64,000 bases of DNA, from assembly GCF_002135205.1 (NCBI RefSeq), contig NZ_NEFZ01000001.1:558001-622000 (forward strand), in the 5' to 3' direction. The DNA is from Acinetobacter sp. ANC 4204 (lineage in GTDB: Bacteria; Pseudomonadota; Gammaproteobacteria; Pseudomonadales; Moraxellaceae). The notes under the pieces were generated by a model that worked only from the letters and a program-made list of their open reading frames with translations, had not been told where the DNA came from and made no database searches. The number at the start of each line of letters is the position of its first letter. The stretch's first letter is position 1. This document shows, piece by piece, positions 18,467 to 26,479 of the stretch. The position numbers and the translations under genes are program-made.

Positions 18467-19357
18467 ATGCGTCAGTTCATTACGATTGCATTACTGTCTG
18501 CGCTACCAACATTAAGTTTTGCTCATACCGCTAGCCCTTTTTTATTGCCAGAAGTATTTGATAGTAAATCTGATAGTGTAAGTTTCCAAAGTAGTATCAC
18601 TGTAGAAAAATTCTTTGTTCCAAGCCGTAACTTCAAAACCAGTTATCAAGTTACAAATCCCAATGGTAAAACTGAATCAATCAACGCCGCAGCAGAACTG
18701 AAAAAATTTAATATCGCTGAGTTCAATTTAAACGATGACGGCACCTATCGGATCCGTACAAAAGAGGCGACGGGGAACCCAACCAAATACGCTTTAGTTG
18801 ATGGGCATTGGCTACGTGTACGCCCACCACGTCCTGCAAATGCAGCACCAATGCAACAACCGCCAGCAAATGCTGAACAAAAAGCCCCTCAACAAGCCCC
18901 TGCAAATCAGCCACCTCGTTTTGTTGCGGAAGACCAAGTTCCTGCAAATGCAAAAACTGTACAAACAACCAATATCTATATTGCTGAAAGTTTTGTGACG
19001 AAAGGCAAACCAAGCCCAATCCCGAATGTTGAAAACAAAGGCTTTGAGTTTAAGTTTTTAACTCATCCTAATGAGCTATTTACTGGCGAATCATTAAAAG
19101 CACAAGTTTTGATGAATGGCAAAGCCGTTCCTAACTTAGAGGTTGATGTATTTAAAGGTGCAAGTAGTTACCAACCAAATGCAAAACGCGACCAACCACC
19201 TGTAAAAACCAATGCTAAAGGTGAAGTGGAGGTTAAATTTAATGAAGCTGGTATTTATTTAATTACGACAGCTTATCCAGAAGCAAGCCCAGACAGTACC
19301 AAACAACCTGCCGCTCAAACCTACACCTATAGCGTGACTGTAGAAGTAACAGAATAA
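18467..19357 (+). CDS. DUF4198-family periplasmic protein
   Basis: 296 residues with a clear signal peptide (MRQFITIALLSALPTLSFA, cut before HTASPF). The mature N-terminal HTASPFLLPEVF segment, in which the first residue is His, is typical of DUF4198 proteins, thought to take part in metal uptake. A Pro/Ala/Gln-rich linker occupies about residues 125-160. A C-terminal beta-sandwich domain carries FTGESLKAQVLMNGKAVPNLEVDVFKG. It has its own promoter with a Fur box, supporting an iron-related role together with the divergent ApbE operon and the nearby TonB receptor. Followed by a terminator. Confidence 0.85.
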   Translation: MRQFITIALLSALPTLSFAHTASPFLLPEVFDSKSDSVSFQSSITVEKFFVPSRNFKTSYQVTNPNGKTESINAAAELKKFNIAEFNLNDDGTYRIRTKEATGNPTKYALVDGHWLRVRPPRPANAAPMQQPPANAEQKAPQQAPANQPPRFVAEDQVPANAKTVQTTNIYIAESFVTKGKPSPIPNVENKGFEFKFLTHPNELFTGESLKAQVLMNGKAVPNLEVDVFKGASSYQPNAKRDQPPVKTNAKGEVEVKFNEAGIYLITTAYPEASPDSTKQPAAQTYTYSVTVEVTE

Positions 19358-19362
19358 CTCGA

Positions 19363-19395
19363 TTTGGCACTTACAACCCTGTAAGTGCCACTTTA
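19363..19395 (+). terminator. Terminator after the DUF4198 gene
   Basis: Perfect stem GGCACTTAC / GTAAGTGCC followed by a T-rich tract (ACTTTATT). Confidence 0.75.
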
Positions 19396-19497
19396 TTCGA
19401 TTGTGTCATTTAGTTCGTTTCACATACCATCTTTTTATTCTCTTACTCATCCTTATATTTACGGCTCACCATCCACAATACGAGCAGATTAATAGCG

Positions 19498-19697
19498 TTC
19501 TTGCATAAGTCGTTTTTTGAGCTGTATTGAAATCATAATGAACGTTCTCTCTCCTTTTTAAAGGGCAAGGTTAGAGATAGTATTTATATGAAGAATATCC
19601 CTTCATCCTCACCTTATCACCAAGAGAGAAGTGACTTTCGACACTTATTTTGTTGCCAGTGAATAATCATTTTTTGACTTTTGTAAGAGCTCTAATA
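19498..19697. repeat. Dispersed intergenic repeat, copy A
   Basis: About 200 bp clearly similar, over its whole length, to 29078-29277 in the same orientation. Shared blocks include TTTTTTGAGCTGTATTGAAA, CAAGAGAGAAGTGA, GACACTTATTTT/AACACTTATTTT and AGAG(C/T)TCTAAT. No open frame is kept between the copies, so this looks like a decayed non-coding repeat or an element remnant. It fills most of the 540-bp gap between the DUF4198 gene and the antiporter gene; nothing else was seen there. Confidence 0.7.
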
Positions 19698-19899
19698 CAG
19701 TCAAATAACCATTACATGCAGACTGCATCTAATCCATTTCTTTCCCAAATCAAAAGTAATCAAACAAAAAAGCATTTTCATTGAAATTTAATATTCTCTG
19801 AAAATGCCTGATATAAATGAAACTCAATACGTTTCATCATCTATTAAATGTATAAAAGAACATCTATGTCTCAATTATGGTATTAGTACAGCCAAATAA

Positions 19900-21399
19900 C
19901 TAAAAATTATCAGGGCTTTCCAAACGTTTCACTTCTTGGACTCGCTCAGGATTATGCACTGCTGCAATACCATCATCGGCTTTAATATCAATCAAGGCCT
20001 CTGGCTGATAAACAATAATAGTTTCATTGCCTTGCGTATCTTCACCTATGATGTATTTAAACCCTTTACGGTTCATTCTATTGCATAATCGTTGATACCA
20101 GCCCTTAAAACCAGTCTTTTCCTCATTCGGATTGTAGTAAAAAGCATTCATAACTGCCGGTAATCCCAAACCACAAACAACCCCTGAGAGCAACACTGCG
20201 ATAAAGGTATAGCCGATCAGGATACTGCTGTATTCGCTCAACTCGGGTACGTTGGCAACAGCTAAGATCAGCGCTAGAGAAATTCCCCCACGCACCCCAC
20301 CCCATGACAGAATAGCCAAACTACCGTTATAGCTTTTCTTACGGAAAGATGGGAAAAAAGCAAAAGATAAATAGTTGGCTGCAAAACGTGAAGCATGCAG
20401 AATAATAAAAGCGACGATGCCACCAAAGATCAAACTAAAACTGAGATCTAAAATAAACAGTTCCAAACCAATTAAGGTAAATAAGAACGAGTTGATAATC
20501 CCTTCAACCGTATGCCAAAAATGGTTTACTTCACGTATTTCACGTTCTTGTAAAATTTCTTTCCACTTGTTCCCTACGATCAAACCACCTATAACGCATG
20601 CAATCGGTGCTGAGGCATGCGCAAACAATGCAACCAAATACGAACCACAAGCCAAGAGTGCTGTGGTTAAAATGAGGGATTCCATTTCGTGCTTACCACG
20701 CAGTAAACGTAGAATTCCTAAACCAAATGCCCAACCAATAATAACAGCGACAAAGATTTCATAGAGTAAGGTCTGTAATACACCTATAACAGTAAAGTTT
20801 TCACCTTGTAAGACATTTAATAAAGTCATAAACAAGGCAATACACATCGCATCATTAAACAGTGATTCGCCTTCGAGCTTGACCATTAAATGATGTGGTG
20901 CACGTATAGAACTGAGCACGCCTTTGATCCCAATCGGATCCGTTGCACCCAATGCGGCACCCAACAGTAAAAGTACCAATAAATCGACATGCTGCCCAAT
21001 CAGGAACTGATAACCATAGAGCGCCACCCCAAAGAACACGGCACACAATACCAGCGCAATACTGGCTAAAATACTGATCGGTTTCCAATGACTACGTAAA
21101 TCTGAAACTTTGAACTTCAATGCGGATGAGGTCAAAATGAAGCAGATCACACCATTGATTAGAAAGTCATAAAAATCAATGTGCCGTACAGCATCTTCAA
21201 TGTTATGAATATTGATGGTTATAAACTGATTGCCACTTAGCAGACTTGCACCCCACTGCAAAATAAAGACAAAAATAGCAGAAACAATCGGCACGCCGAT
21301 GGCTTGGGGAAAACCTAAAATACGTTTATTAAAAATAGTGGTTGCAATAGATAATGCAAAAATAACGGTAAAAACTTGTAGAAAAAAATAATTTCCCAT
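19900..21399 (-). CDS. Na+/H+ antiporter, CPA1 (NhaP-type) family
   Basis: 499 residues with about 12 membrane helices over the first 400. The family's core motifs are visible: GATDPIGIKGVL and EGESLFNDAMCIALF (ion-binding acidic residues), and SWGGVRGGISLALIL in the later helix bundle. A cytoplasmic tail of about 90 residues is hydrophilic. It exchanges Na+ (or K+) for H+ across the inner membrane, serving pH and salt balance. The start is MGNYFFLQVF at 21399. Monocistronic; divergent from the two-helix protein gene. Confidence 0.93.
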   Translation of the reverse strand: MGNYFFLQVFTVIFALSIATTIFNKRILGFPQAIGVPIVSAIFVFILQWGASLLSGNQFITINIHNIEDAVRHIDFYDFLINGVICFILTSSALKFKVSDLRSHWKPISILASIALVLCAVFFGVALYGYQFLIGQHVDLLVLLLLGAALGATDPIGIKGVLSSIRAPHHLMVKLEGESLFNDAMCIALFMTLLNVLQGENFTVIGVLQTLLYEIFVAVIIGWAFGLGILRLLRGKHEMESLILTTALLACGSYLVALFAHASAPIACVIGGLIVGNKWKEILQEREIREVNHFWHTVEGIINSFLFTLIGLELFILDLSFSLIFGGIVAFIILHASRFAANYLSFAFFPSFRKKSYNGSLAILSWGGVRGGISLALILAVANVPELSEYSSILIGYTFIAVLLSGVVCGLGLPAVMNAFYYNPNEEKTGFKGWYQRLCNRMNRKGFKYIIGEDTQGNETIIVYQPEALIDIKADDGIAAVHNPERVQEVKRLESPDNF

Positions 21400-21622
21400 T
21401 GAACTTCCAAATTGGGCGGTGGGGCTGATTACGACTTTAGATCCTTATTTAGACCATAAATAATGATGCCATAAACATGCTTCGTCAAAATATTCTAATC
21501 ATTTTTCAGTTCAACGCCCGAAAAAAATAATTTTTTTAACATTTCTTTTGATGATGAATTAACATAGTGCCGATGCATGTCTTTTATGCGTGATCTTCCC
21601 CATTTTTAAAGTTTGATCTCCT

Positions 21623-22180
21623 ATGCCATTCACCTTTAAAACAGTCTTTCGAATGTTCTTCGCACTGATTATTTTCTTAACAACTTTTGCGTTGTTTTTG
21701 ACTTGTTTTGCTAAAGGCAAAGATATCTGGCAAGCAGACCAGAATTTTGCCGCAACACAAACTTTTAAAATGAACTCTAGCCCTGAGCAAACTTTGGTTT
21801 TACTTTCAAATAATAAAGCCCCAGATGAGCATATTTATTTGCATGTGGCGAATCAAGGCTATATTGCTAAACTCAGTTGCGATCATTATTTAACTGACAT
21901 TTGTGTGGATGACTACAACGAACAACATACCCGTCAAATTCAATCCATTGAACTTTTCAAAGCAGGTCCGTTTAATTATATCCAACAAGTCAGTTATCTC
22001 GACACTCGTACTCAGCAAATCAAAACGTTGCGTTACACAGCAGAGCAGATTCAACAATTTTACCGTGCGGATGTGAGTAACTTAAAGTATGTGATTTTTG
22101 GTGTATTGCTATTTGCACTCATCGCACTTTATGTGAGCGTGCGTATTGCACGAAACTTTAAACAATTCTTAAACCGATAA
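21623..22180 (+). CDS. Two-helix membrane protein of unknown function
   Basis: 185 residues. One helix near residues 10-31 (MFFALIIFLTTFALFLTCFA) and one near 149-172 (YVIFGVLLFALIALYVSV) flank a domain of about 115 residues, presumably periplasmic, with two cysteines (LSCDHYLTDIC) that could form a disulfide. No family recognised. The upstream region has CTCCT-type spacing but no strong Shine-Dalgarno. Divergent from the antiporter gene and convergent with the metallopeptidase, sharing a terminator with it. Confidence 0.7.
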   Translation: MPFTFKTVFRMFFALIIFLTTFALFLTCFAKGKDIWQADQNFAATQTFKMNSSPEQTLVLLSNNKAPDEHIYLHVANQGYIAKLSCDHYLTDICVDDYNEQHTRQIQSIELFKAGPFNYIQQVSYLDTRTQQIKTLRYTAEQIQQFYRADVSNLKYVIFGVLLFALIALYVSVRIARNFKQFLNR

Positions 22181-22200
22181 AAATCCAATATATCGAAATA

Positions 22201-22228
22201 AAAAAAGGCGTTTAATCGCCTTTTTTAT
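22201..22228. terminator. Bidirectional terminator
   Basis: AAAAAAGGCG / CGCCTTTTTT stem between convergent genes. Confidence 0.88.
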
Positions 22229-22238
22229 TACAAATAGC

Positions 22239-23144
22239 TTAAATTGCCTGATTAAAGGTATCACAACTGTTGAGCTGGCCAGATTTGAATCCTGTCTCAA
22301 ACCATTTCATACGTTGCTGACTGGTTCCATGGGTAAAGCTATCTGGCACAACCTGACCAGTTGCACGCTTTTGCAAGTAATCATCGCCAATCTTATTTGC
22401 AGCATCCATGGCTTCTTCAATATCCCCCTGTTCTAAGAACTGAGTACGTTGATTATTATGATGCGCCCAGACACCCGCTAAACAGTCAGCTTGTAACTCT
22501 TGGCGTACTGATAAAGCATTGCCTTGAGTTTGTGAACCCTGCGCACGTGCCTGCTGCACCTGTTCAGAAATACCCAAAAGCGTCTGAATATGATGCCCGA
22601 CTTCATGCGCGACGACATAAGCTTGAGCAAAGTCACCCGCTTGGTCTTGACGGTTCAGTTCTGTTTGGTTTTGTTCACCACCAATCCCCATCTGCGTACG
22701 CATATCTTTAAAGAAAGCGGTGTCGATATATACTTTTTGATCTGCAGGGCAGTAAAACGGTCCCATCGCAGATTGAGCAGTACCACAACCTGAATTCACC
22801 GCGCCAGAAAACATCACCAACTTCGGTGGGACATATTGCTGCCCTAACTGCTGTTGGAACACTTGGCTCCACGTGTCCTCGGTATCTGCCAGTACTGTCC
22901 CAACAAATTCAATAGCCTCTTGCTGGTCAGGTGTCGGATTCTCCAAACCTTGAGTTTCAGATGCTCCCGTTTGAGCCGTCACTTGCTTGGTGGCTTGATA
23001 CGCCTGCTGTGGGTCGACGCCCAAAAACTTCCATGCCACAAATGCCACAATCAACCCTAAGATGCTGATCCCACCTGCTTTAACACCGCCACCACCGCGA
23101 CGATCTTCTACATTACTACTGACTCGACGTCCCTTCCAACGCAT
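22239..23144 (-). CDS. ypfJ: YpfJ-family putative neutral zinc metallopeptidase
   Basis: 301 residues. The N-terminus MRWKGRRVSSNVEDRRGGGG is the family hallmark, then one membrane helix near 26-42 (ISILGLIVAFVAWKFLG). The rest is a peptidase-like domain with the zinc motif HEVGHH, preceded by FCPADQKVYIDTAFF-type sequence and followed by ELQADCLAGVWAHH. The single helix suggests an inner-membrane protein with the catalytic domain in the periplasm. Substrates are unknown. Just downstream of the yedI-like gene (about 40 nt gap), so the two may be co-transcribed. Confidence 0.92.
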   Translation of the reverse strand: MRWKGRRVSSNVEDRRGGGGVKAGGISILGLIVAFVAWKFLGVDPQQAYQATKQVTAQTGASETQGLENPTPDQQEAIEFVGTVLADTEDTWSQVFQQQLGQQYVPPKLVMFSGAVNSGCGTAQSAMGPFYCPADQKVYIDTAFFKDMRTQMGIGGEQNQTELNRQDQAGDFAQAYVVAHEVGHHIQTLLGISEQVQQARAQGSQTQGNALSVRQELQADCLAGVWAHHNNQRTQFLEQGDIEEAMDAANKIGDDYLQKRATGQVVPDSFTHGTSQQRMKWFETGFKSGQLNSCDTFNQAI

Positions 23145-23185
23145 AGCACGCTTCCTTTTTCTAATTCATGCCTAACTGATTCAGT

Positions 23186-24112
23186 TTATGCCTTTTTTGA
23201 CGTCGGCCAAACTTTTTTAATCAAACTTATGATAGCTAAAACAATCAAACCCGCCACAAAACCAATCACCAGATTTATCAGTGTTGGTGTCAATGCACCT
23301 ACGATGCTACCCACAGTTGGGATATGTTCAGCATAATCCACTGAACCTTCAGTGAAATGATGTAATAAAGGCACACCATGCGAAATGATGCCCCCCCCCA
23401 CCAAAAACATCGCGATCGTTCCCACAATGGTCAAAGTCTTCATCAACTTCGGTGCAAAAGCCAATAAACCACGACCAATACTTTGCTTCACAGAAGACGC
23501 CTGTTCAGTCAAATACAATCCCAAATCATCAATTTTGACAATCATTGCGACAAAACCATATACCCCTACTGTCATAATGATAGCAATTACGGATAGCACC
23601 ATGACTTTGGTCGAAAAAGTAGCAGCAGCTACAGTTCCTAATGAAATCACCACAATTTCTGCCGACAAAATAAAGTCGGTACGAATCGCCCCTTTGACCT
23701 TATCTTTTTCAAAAGTTGCCAAATCCGTTTCAATCGCTGCTATTTCATGACTAGCTTCTTCTTCAGTTTTGGCTTTTTTATGATGCAGGCTGTGTAAAAC
23801 TTTCTCCACCCCTTCATAGCATAGAAATAAACCACCAATCATAAGTAAAGGCGTGATCAACCACGGGGCAACCACACTGATCAACAGCGCAGCAGGGACT
23901 AAAATCAGTTTATTAATAAATGAGCCTTTGGCCACCGCCCAAACTACAGGCAACTCACGGTCAGTACGAACTCCACTCACCTGCTGCGCATTTAGAGCTA
24001 AGTCATCACCAAGAACCCCTGCTGTTTTTTTCGCTGCCATTTTACTCATGACAGCAACGTCATCTAATATCGTGGCAATATCGTCTAGTAATATTAATAA
24101 GCTACTCGCCAT
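23186..24112 (-). CDS. yedI: DUF808 (YedI) inner-membrane protein
   Basis: 308 residues with the conserved DUF808 start [24 protein letters not shown] and about seven hydrophobic segments, including [21 protein letters not shown] and the C-terminal [21 protein letters not shown]. Biochemical function unknown. The codons for a Gly triplet ([10 protein letters not shown]) form a run of nine Gs (nine Cs on the plus strand at 23391-23399), which could slip during replication. The gene is divergent from trpS and precedes ypfJ on the same strand. Confidence 0.9.
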   Translation of the reverse strand: MASSLLILLDDIATILDDVAVMSKMAAKKTAGVLGDDLALNAQQVSGVRTDRELPVVWAVAKGSFINKLILVPAALLISVVAPWLITPLLMIGGLFLCYEGVEKVLHSLHHKKAKTEEEASHEIAAIETDLATFEKDKVKGAIRTDFILSAEIVVISLGTVAAATFSTKVMVLSVIAIIMTVGVYGFVAMIVKIDDLGLYLTEQASSVKQSIGRGLLAFAPKLMKTLTIVGTIAMFLVGGGIISHGVPLLHHFTEGSVDYAEHIPTVGSIVGALTPTLINLVIGFVAGLIVLAIISLIKKVWPTSKKA

Positions 24113-24228
24113 TTATTTTTATCCATCTTAAGAATTTTGACATTTTAATCTGTGATTTAGCCTTTTGAATATTTGTTTTTTGAAATTTGCCTGAATTTTA
24201 TATTTTTTTCGCTCCCATTTTTTTAACA

Positions 24229-24258
24229 CTGACATTCAAAAAGATTATGCCGTACAAT
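24229..24258 (+). promoter_or_regulatory. Putative promoter of trpS
   Basis: CTGACA (24229-24234), an 18-nt spacer and TACAAT (24253-24258). The -10 box overlaps an upstream ATG at 24257, so transcripts from here cannot use that ATG; this supports the start at 24311. Confidence 0.55.
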
Positions 24259-24310
24259 GTCTGCATTCTTTGAAAATAGCATGTCGCTAAGACGACTTTG
24301 GAAAAAAGTA

Positions 24311-25324
24311 ATGAGTAATCAAGACAACCGTCCTGTGATTTTGACAGGCGACCGTCCAACGGGACAACTTCATTTAGGGCACTTTGTAGGATCTTTACGT
24401 TCTCGCGTAGGTTTACAGGATTCTCACCATCAGCATTTACTCTTAGCAGATGCACAAGCTTTCACAGACAATGCAGATAACTTTGAAAAAGTACGCCGCA
24501 ATATTATTGAAGTTGCTACTGATTACTTAGCCGTGGGTATTGACCCAACCAAAACCACCATTTGTGTGCAATCCAGCTTACCTGCACTGAATGAACTGAC
24601 TATGTTGTATCTCAACTTTGTGACCGTATCTCGTTTAGAGCGTAACCCCACGATCAAATCTGAAATTCAGATGCGTGGTTTTGAGCGTGATATCCCAGCG
24701 GGTTTCCTATGCTACCCAGTTGCACAAGCAGCAGATATCACCGCATTTAAAGCAACGGTTGTACCTGTGGGTGAAGACCAAATTCCAATGATTGAACAGA
24801 CCAATGAAATCGTGCGTCGTTTAAACCGCCAAATTGGTCAAGAATTACTTCCAGAGTGTAAAGCGCTACTTTCGAACGTAGGCCGTTTACCAGGCTTTGA
24901 TGGCAAAGCCAAAATGTCTAAATCGTTGGGTAATACGATTGTGCTTGATGCATCAGATAAAGACATCAAAAAAGCAGTTAATGCAATGTACACTGATCCG
25001 AACCACTTACGTATTGAAGATCCAGGTCAAGTCGAAGGCAATATTGTATTTACTTATTTAGATGCTTTTGATCCAAACAAAGAAGAAGTTGAAGAACTCA
25101 AAGCACATTATCGTCGGGGTGGCTTAGGTGATGGTACTGTGAAAAAACGCCTTGAAGGCGTGTTGAAGGAACTGATTACCCCAATTCGTGAACGTCGTAT
25201 GGAACTTGCAAAAGATCCTGATTACATCATGGATATTTTGAAAACAGGCACAGACAAATGTCGCGACATTACGCAACAAACTTTAGATGAAGTGAAATCT
25301 GGTTTAGGCGTATTTCACTTCTAA
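24311..25324 (+). CDS. trpS: Tryptophanyl-tRNA synthetase
   Basis: Charges tRNA-Trp. 337 residues from the ATG at 24311 (MSNQDNRPVILTGDRPTG), a class Ic synthetase. The HIGH-type motif is LHLGH near residue 18 and the KMSKS motif is intact in GKAKMSKSLGNT. AIDQ-type tryptophan-pocket sequence appears as VGEDQIPMIEQTNEI. An in-frame ATG at 24257 would add 18 residues, but it lies in the -10 box of the best promoter and the extension looks unlike the family. GGA precedes the chosen start. Followed by a strong terminator. Confidence 0.95.
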   Translation: MSNQDNRPVILTGDRPTGQLHLGHFVGSLRSRVGLQDSHHQHLLLADAQAFTDNADNFEKVRRNIIEVATDYLAVGIDPTKTTICVQSSLPALNELTMLYLNFVTVSRLERNPTIKSEIQMRGFERDIPAGFLCYPVAQAADITAFKATVVPVGEDQIPMIEQTNEIVRRLNRQIGQELLPECKALLSNVGRLPGFDGKAKMSKSLGNTIVLDASDKDIKKAVNAMYTDPNHLRIEDPGQVEGNIVFTYLDAFDPNKEEVEELKAHYRRGGLGDGTVKKRLEGVLKELITPIRERRMELAKDPDYIMDILKTGTDKCRDITQQTLDEVKSGLGVFHF

Positions 25325-25361
25325 ATTGATTCGCAATTAAAATACGTTTCAATGAGCAACT

Positions 25362-25393
25362 AAAAGCCTTTCTCTTTGAGAAAGGCTTTTTTT
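25362..25393 (+). terminator. Terminator after trpS
   Basis: Stem AAAAGCCTTTCTC / GAGAAAGGCTTTT and a T-run. Confidence 0.92.
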
Positions 25394-25399
25394 GAATGT

Positions 25400-25625
25400 A
25401 AAATAAGCTATTTTCAACTTAAAAGTGACATTTTACGTCGCTTGTTAACCTAAATTTACAGTACTTAACGTGAATACTCATGAAATAACCGTCCTCAGCG
25501 ATTATTATAACTTCATAGCTTAGATTAACCTCTGAGATATAACATTTCTCCTTTTTACCGAAACTGTGTAACAACAGATTCGTAGTTCTACGCAATGAAA
25601 ACCCCAATCATTGCGTATTTTTTTG
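25400..25625 (+). ncRNA. Candidate small RNA downstream of trpS (possible Aar)
   Basis: The trpS terminator ends at 25393, yet a second strong terminator follows (ACGCAATGA 25590-25598 with TCATTGCGT 25608-25616, then seven Ts) with no plus-strand open frame between them. That is the pattern of an independent small transcript of up to about 200 nt. From memory, the Hfq-linked sRNA Aar of A. baylyi lies between trpS and sucD; here sucD has been pushed 11 kb away. The 5' end and promoter could not be fixed by eye. Homology to Aar is inference. Confidence 0.5.
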
Positions 25626-25786
25626 TCTGAATTTTATAAAACCACATGCAAACTCTTGCCAATTTATGCTGTAACTCGCTTAGACATTCATTAATTTGGG
25701 TGCTATGCTAAAGTTCAGTTTTAATACAATTTTGTTTAAAAATTTATACTTAACAGACAACAGCATAAAAATAGAGAATCTTTCAA

Positions 25787-26431
25787 ATGTGGGAATTATT
25801 TACTCACCCTTCTAATTTAATTTTTAGCATTTGTTTATGCCTCATGTTTCTATTGGGGCTTCTGGAACTGATTTTATTGGTTTTTGGTGGAGGTTCACAA
25901 GGTTTACTCGACCAATTCTTACCCGATGATCTCAGTACGTCTAAAGATGTTGATATTGCTTTAGATGCTGATCAGGGCTGGCTGAATGCTTTATTAGACT
26001 GGCTCTTTATCGGTCGTGTTCCTTTATTGGTCTGGCTGATTATCTTTCTGACTTTATATAGTTTAACTGGCTTTATTCTGCAATCCATAATTCAGAGCTT
26101 CACTGCTACATATTTTAGTGCATGGATTATCGCACCACTTTGTCTTGTCGTCTCGATGCCTTTCATTCGCTATAGTGCAATGCTGATTGCCAAGATTTTA
26201 CCTCAAGATGAAACCACAGCCATTTATAGTGAAGAGCTGATTGGTCGCACAGCTTTGATTGTTTTGGGAGAAGCGAAAGTCAACTCGCCTGCGCAGGCAC
26301 GCGTAAAAGACCAATTTGGACAAACCCACTATATTATGGTTGAACCCGAAGCTGATATTCATTTTTCACAAGGTCAAGAAGTCATTTTGACCCAAAAAAC
26401 CCATATTGGCTTTAAGGCCATTTCCGTTTAG
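25787..26431 (+). CDS. yqiJ: YqiJ-family OB-fold membrane protein
   Basis: 214 residues. Hydrophobic segments near 12-33 (IFSICLCLMFLLGLLELILLVF), 76-98 (VPLLVWLIIFLTLYSLTGFIL) and 108-130 anchor an OB-fold C-terminal domain of about 60 residues (ELIGRTALIVLGEAKVNSPAQARV) on the cytoplasmic side, like NfeD-type partners of flotillins. It precedes yqiK by 48 nt, the conserved yqiJ-yqiK pair. The partner protein organises membrane microdomains. Confidence 0.9.
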   Translation: MWELFTHPSNLIFSICLCLMFLLGLLELILLVFGGGSQGLLDQFLPDDLSTSKDVDIALDADQGWLNALLDWLFIGRVPLLVWLIIFLTLYSLTGFILQSIIQSFTATYFSAWIIAPLCLVVSMPFIRYSAMLIAKILPQDETTAIYSEELIGRTALIVLGEAKVNSPAQARVKDQFGQTHYIMVEPEADIHFSQGQEVILTQKTHIGFKAISV

Positions 26432-26479
26432 TCACTTTTTAATTCTTCATTTATAACTTTAAATAAAATCGAGATCATT

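Noticed and set aside
24257..24310. An 18-residue N-terminal extension of TrpS
   Set aside because: Its ATG overlaps the -10 box of the likely promoter, and the extension is not typical of the family.
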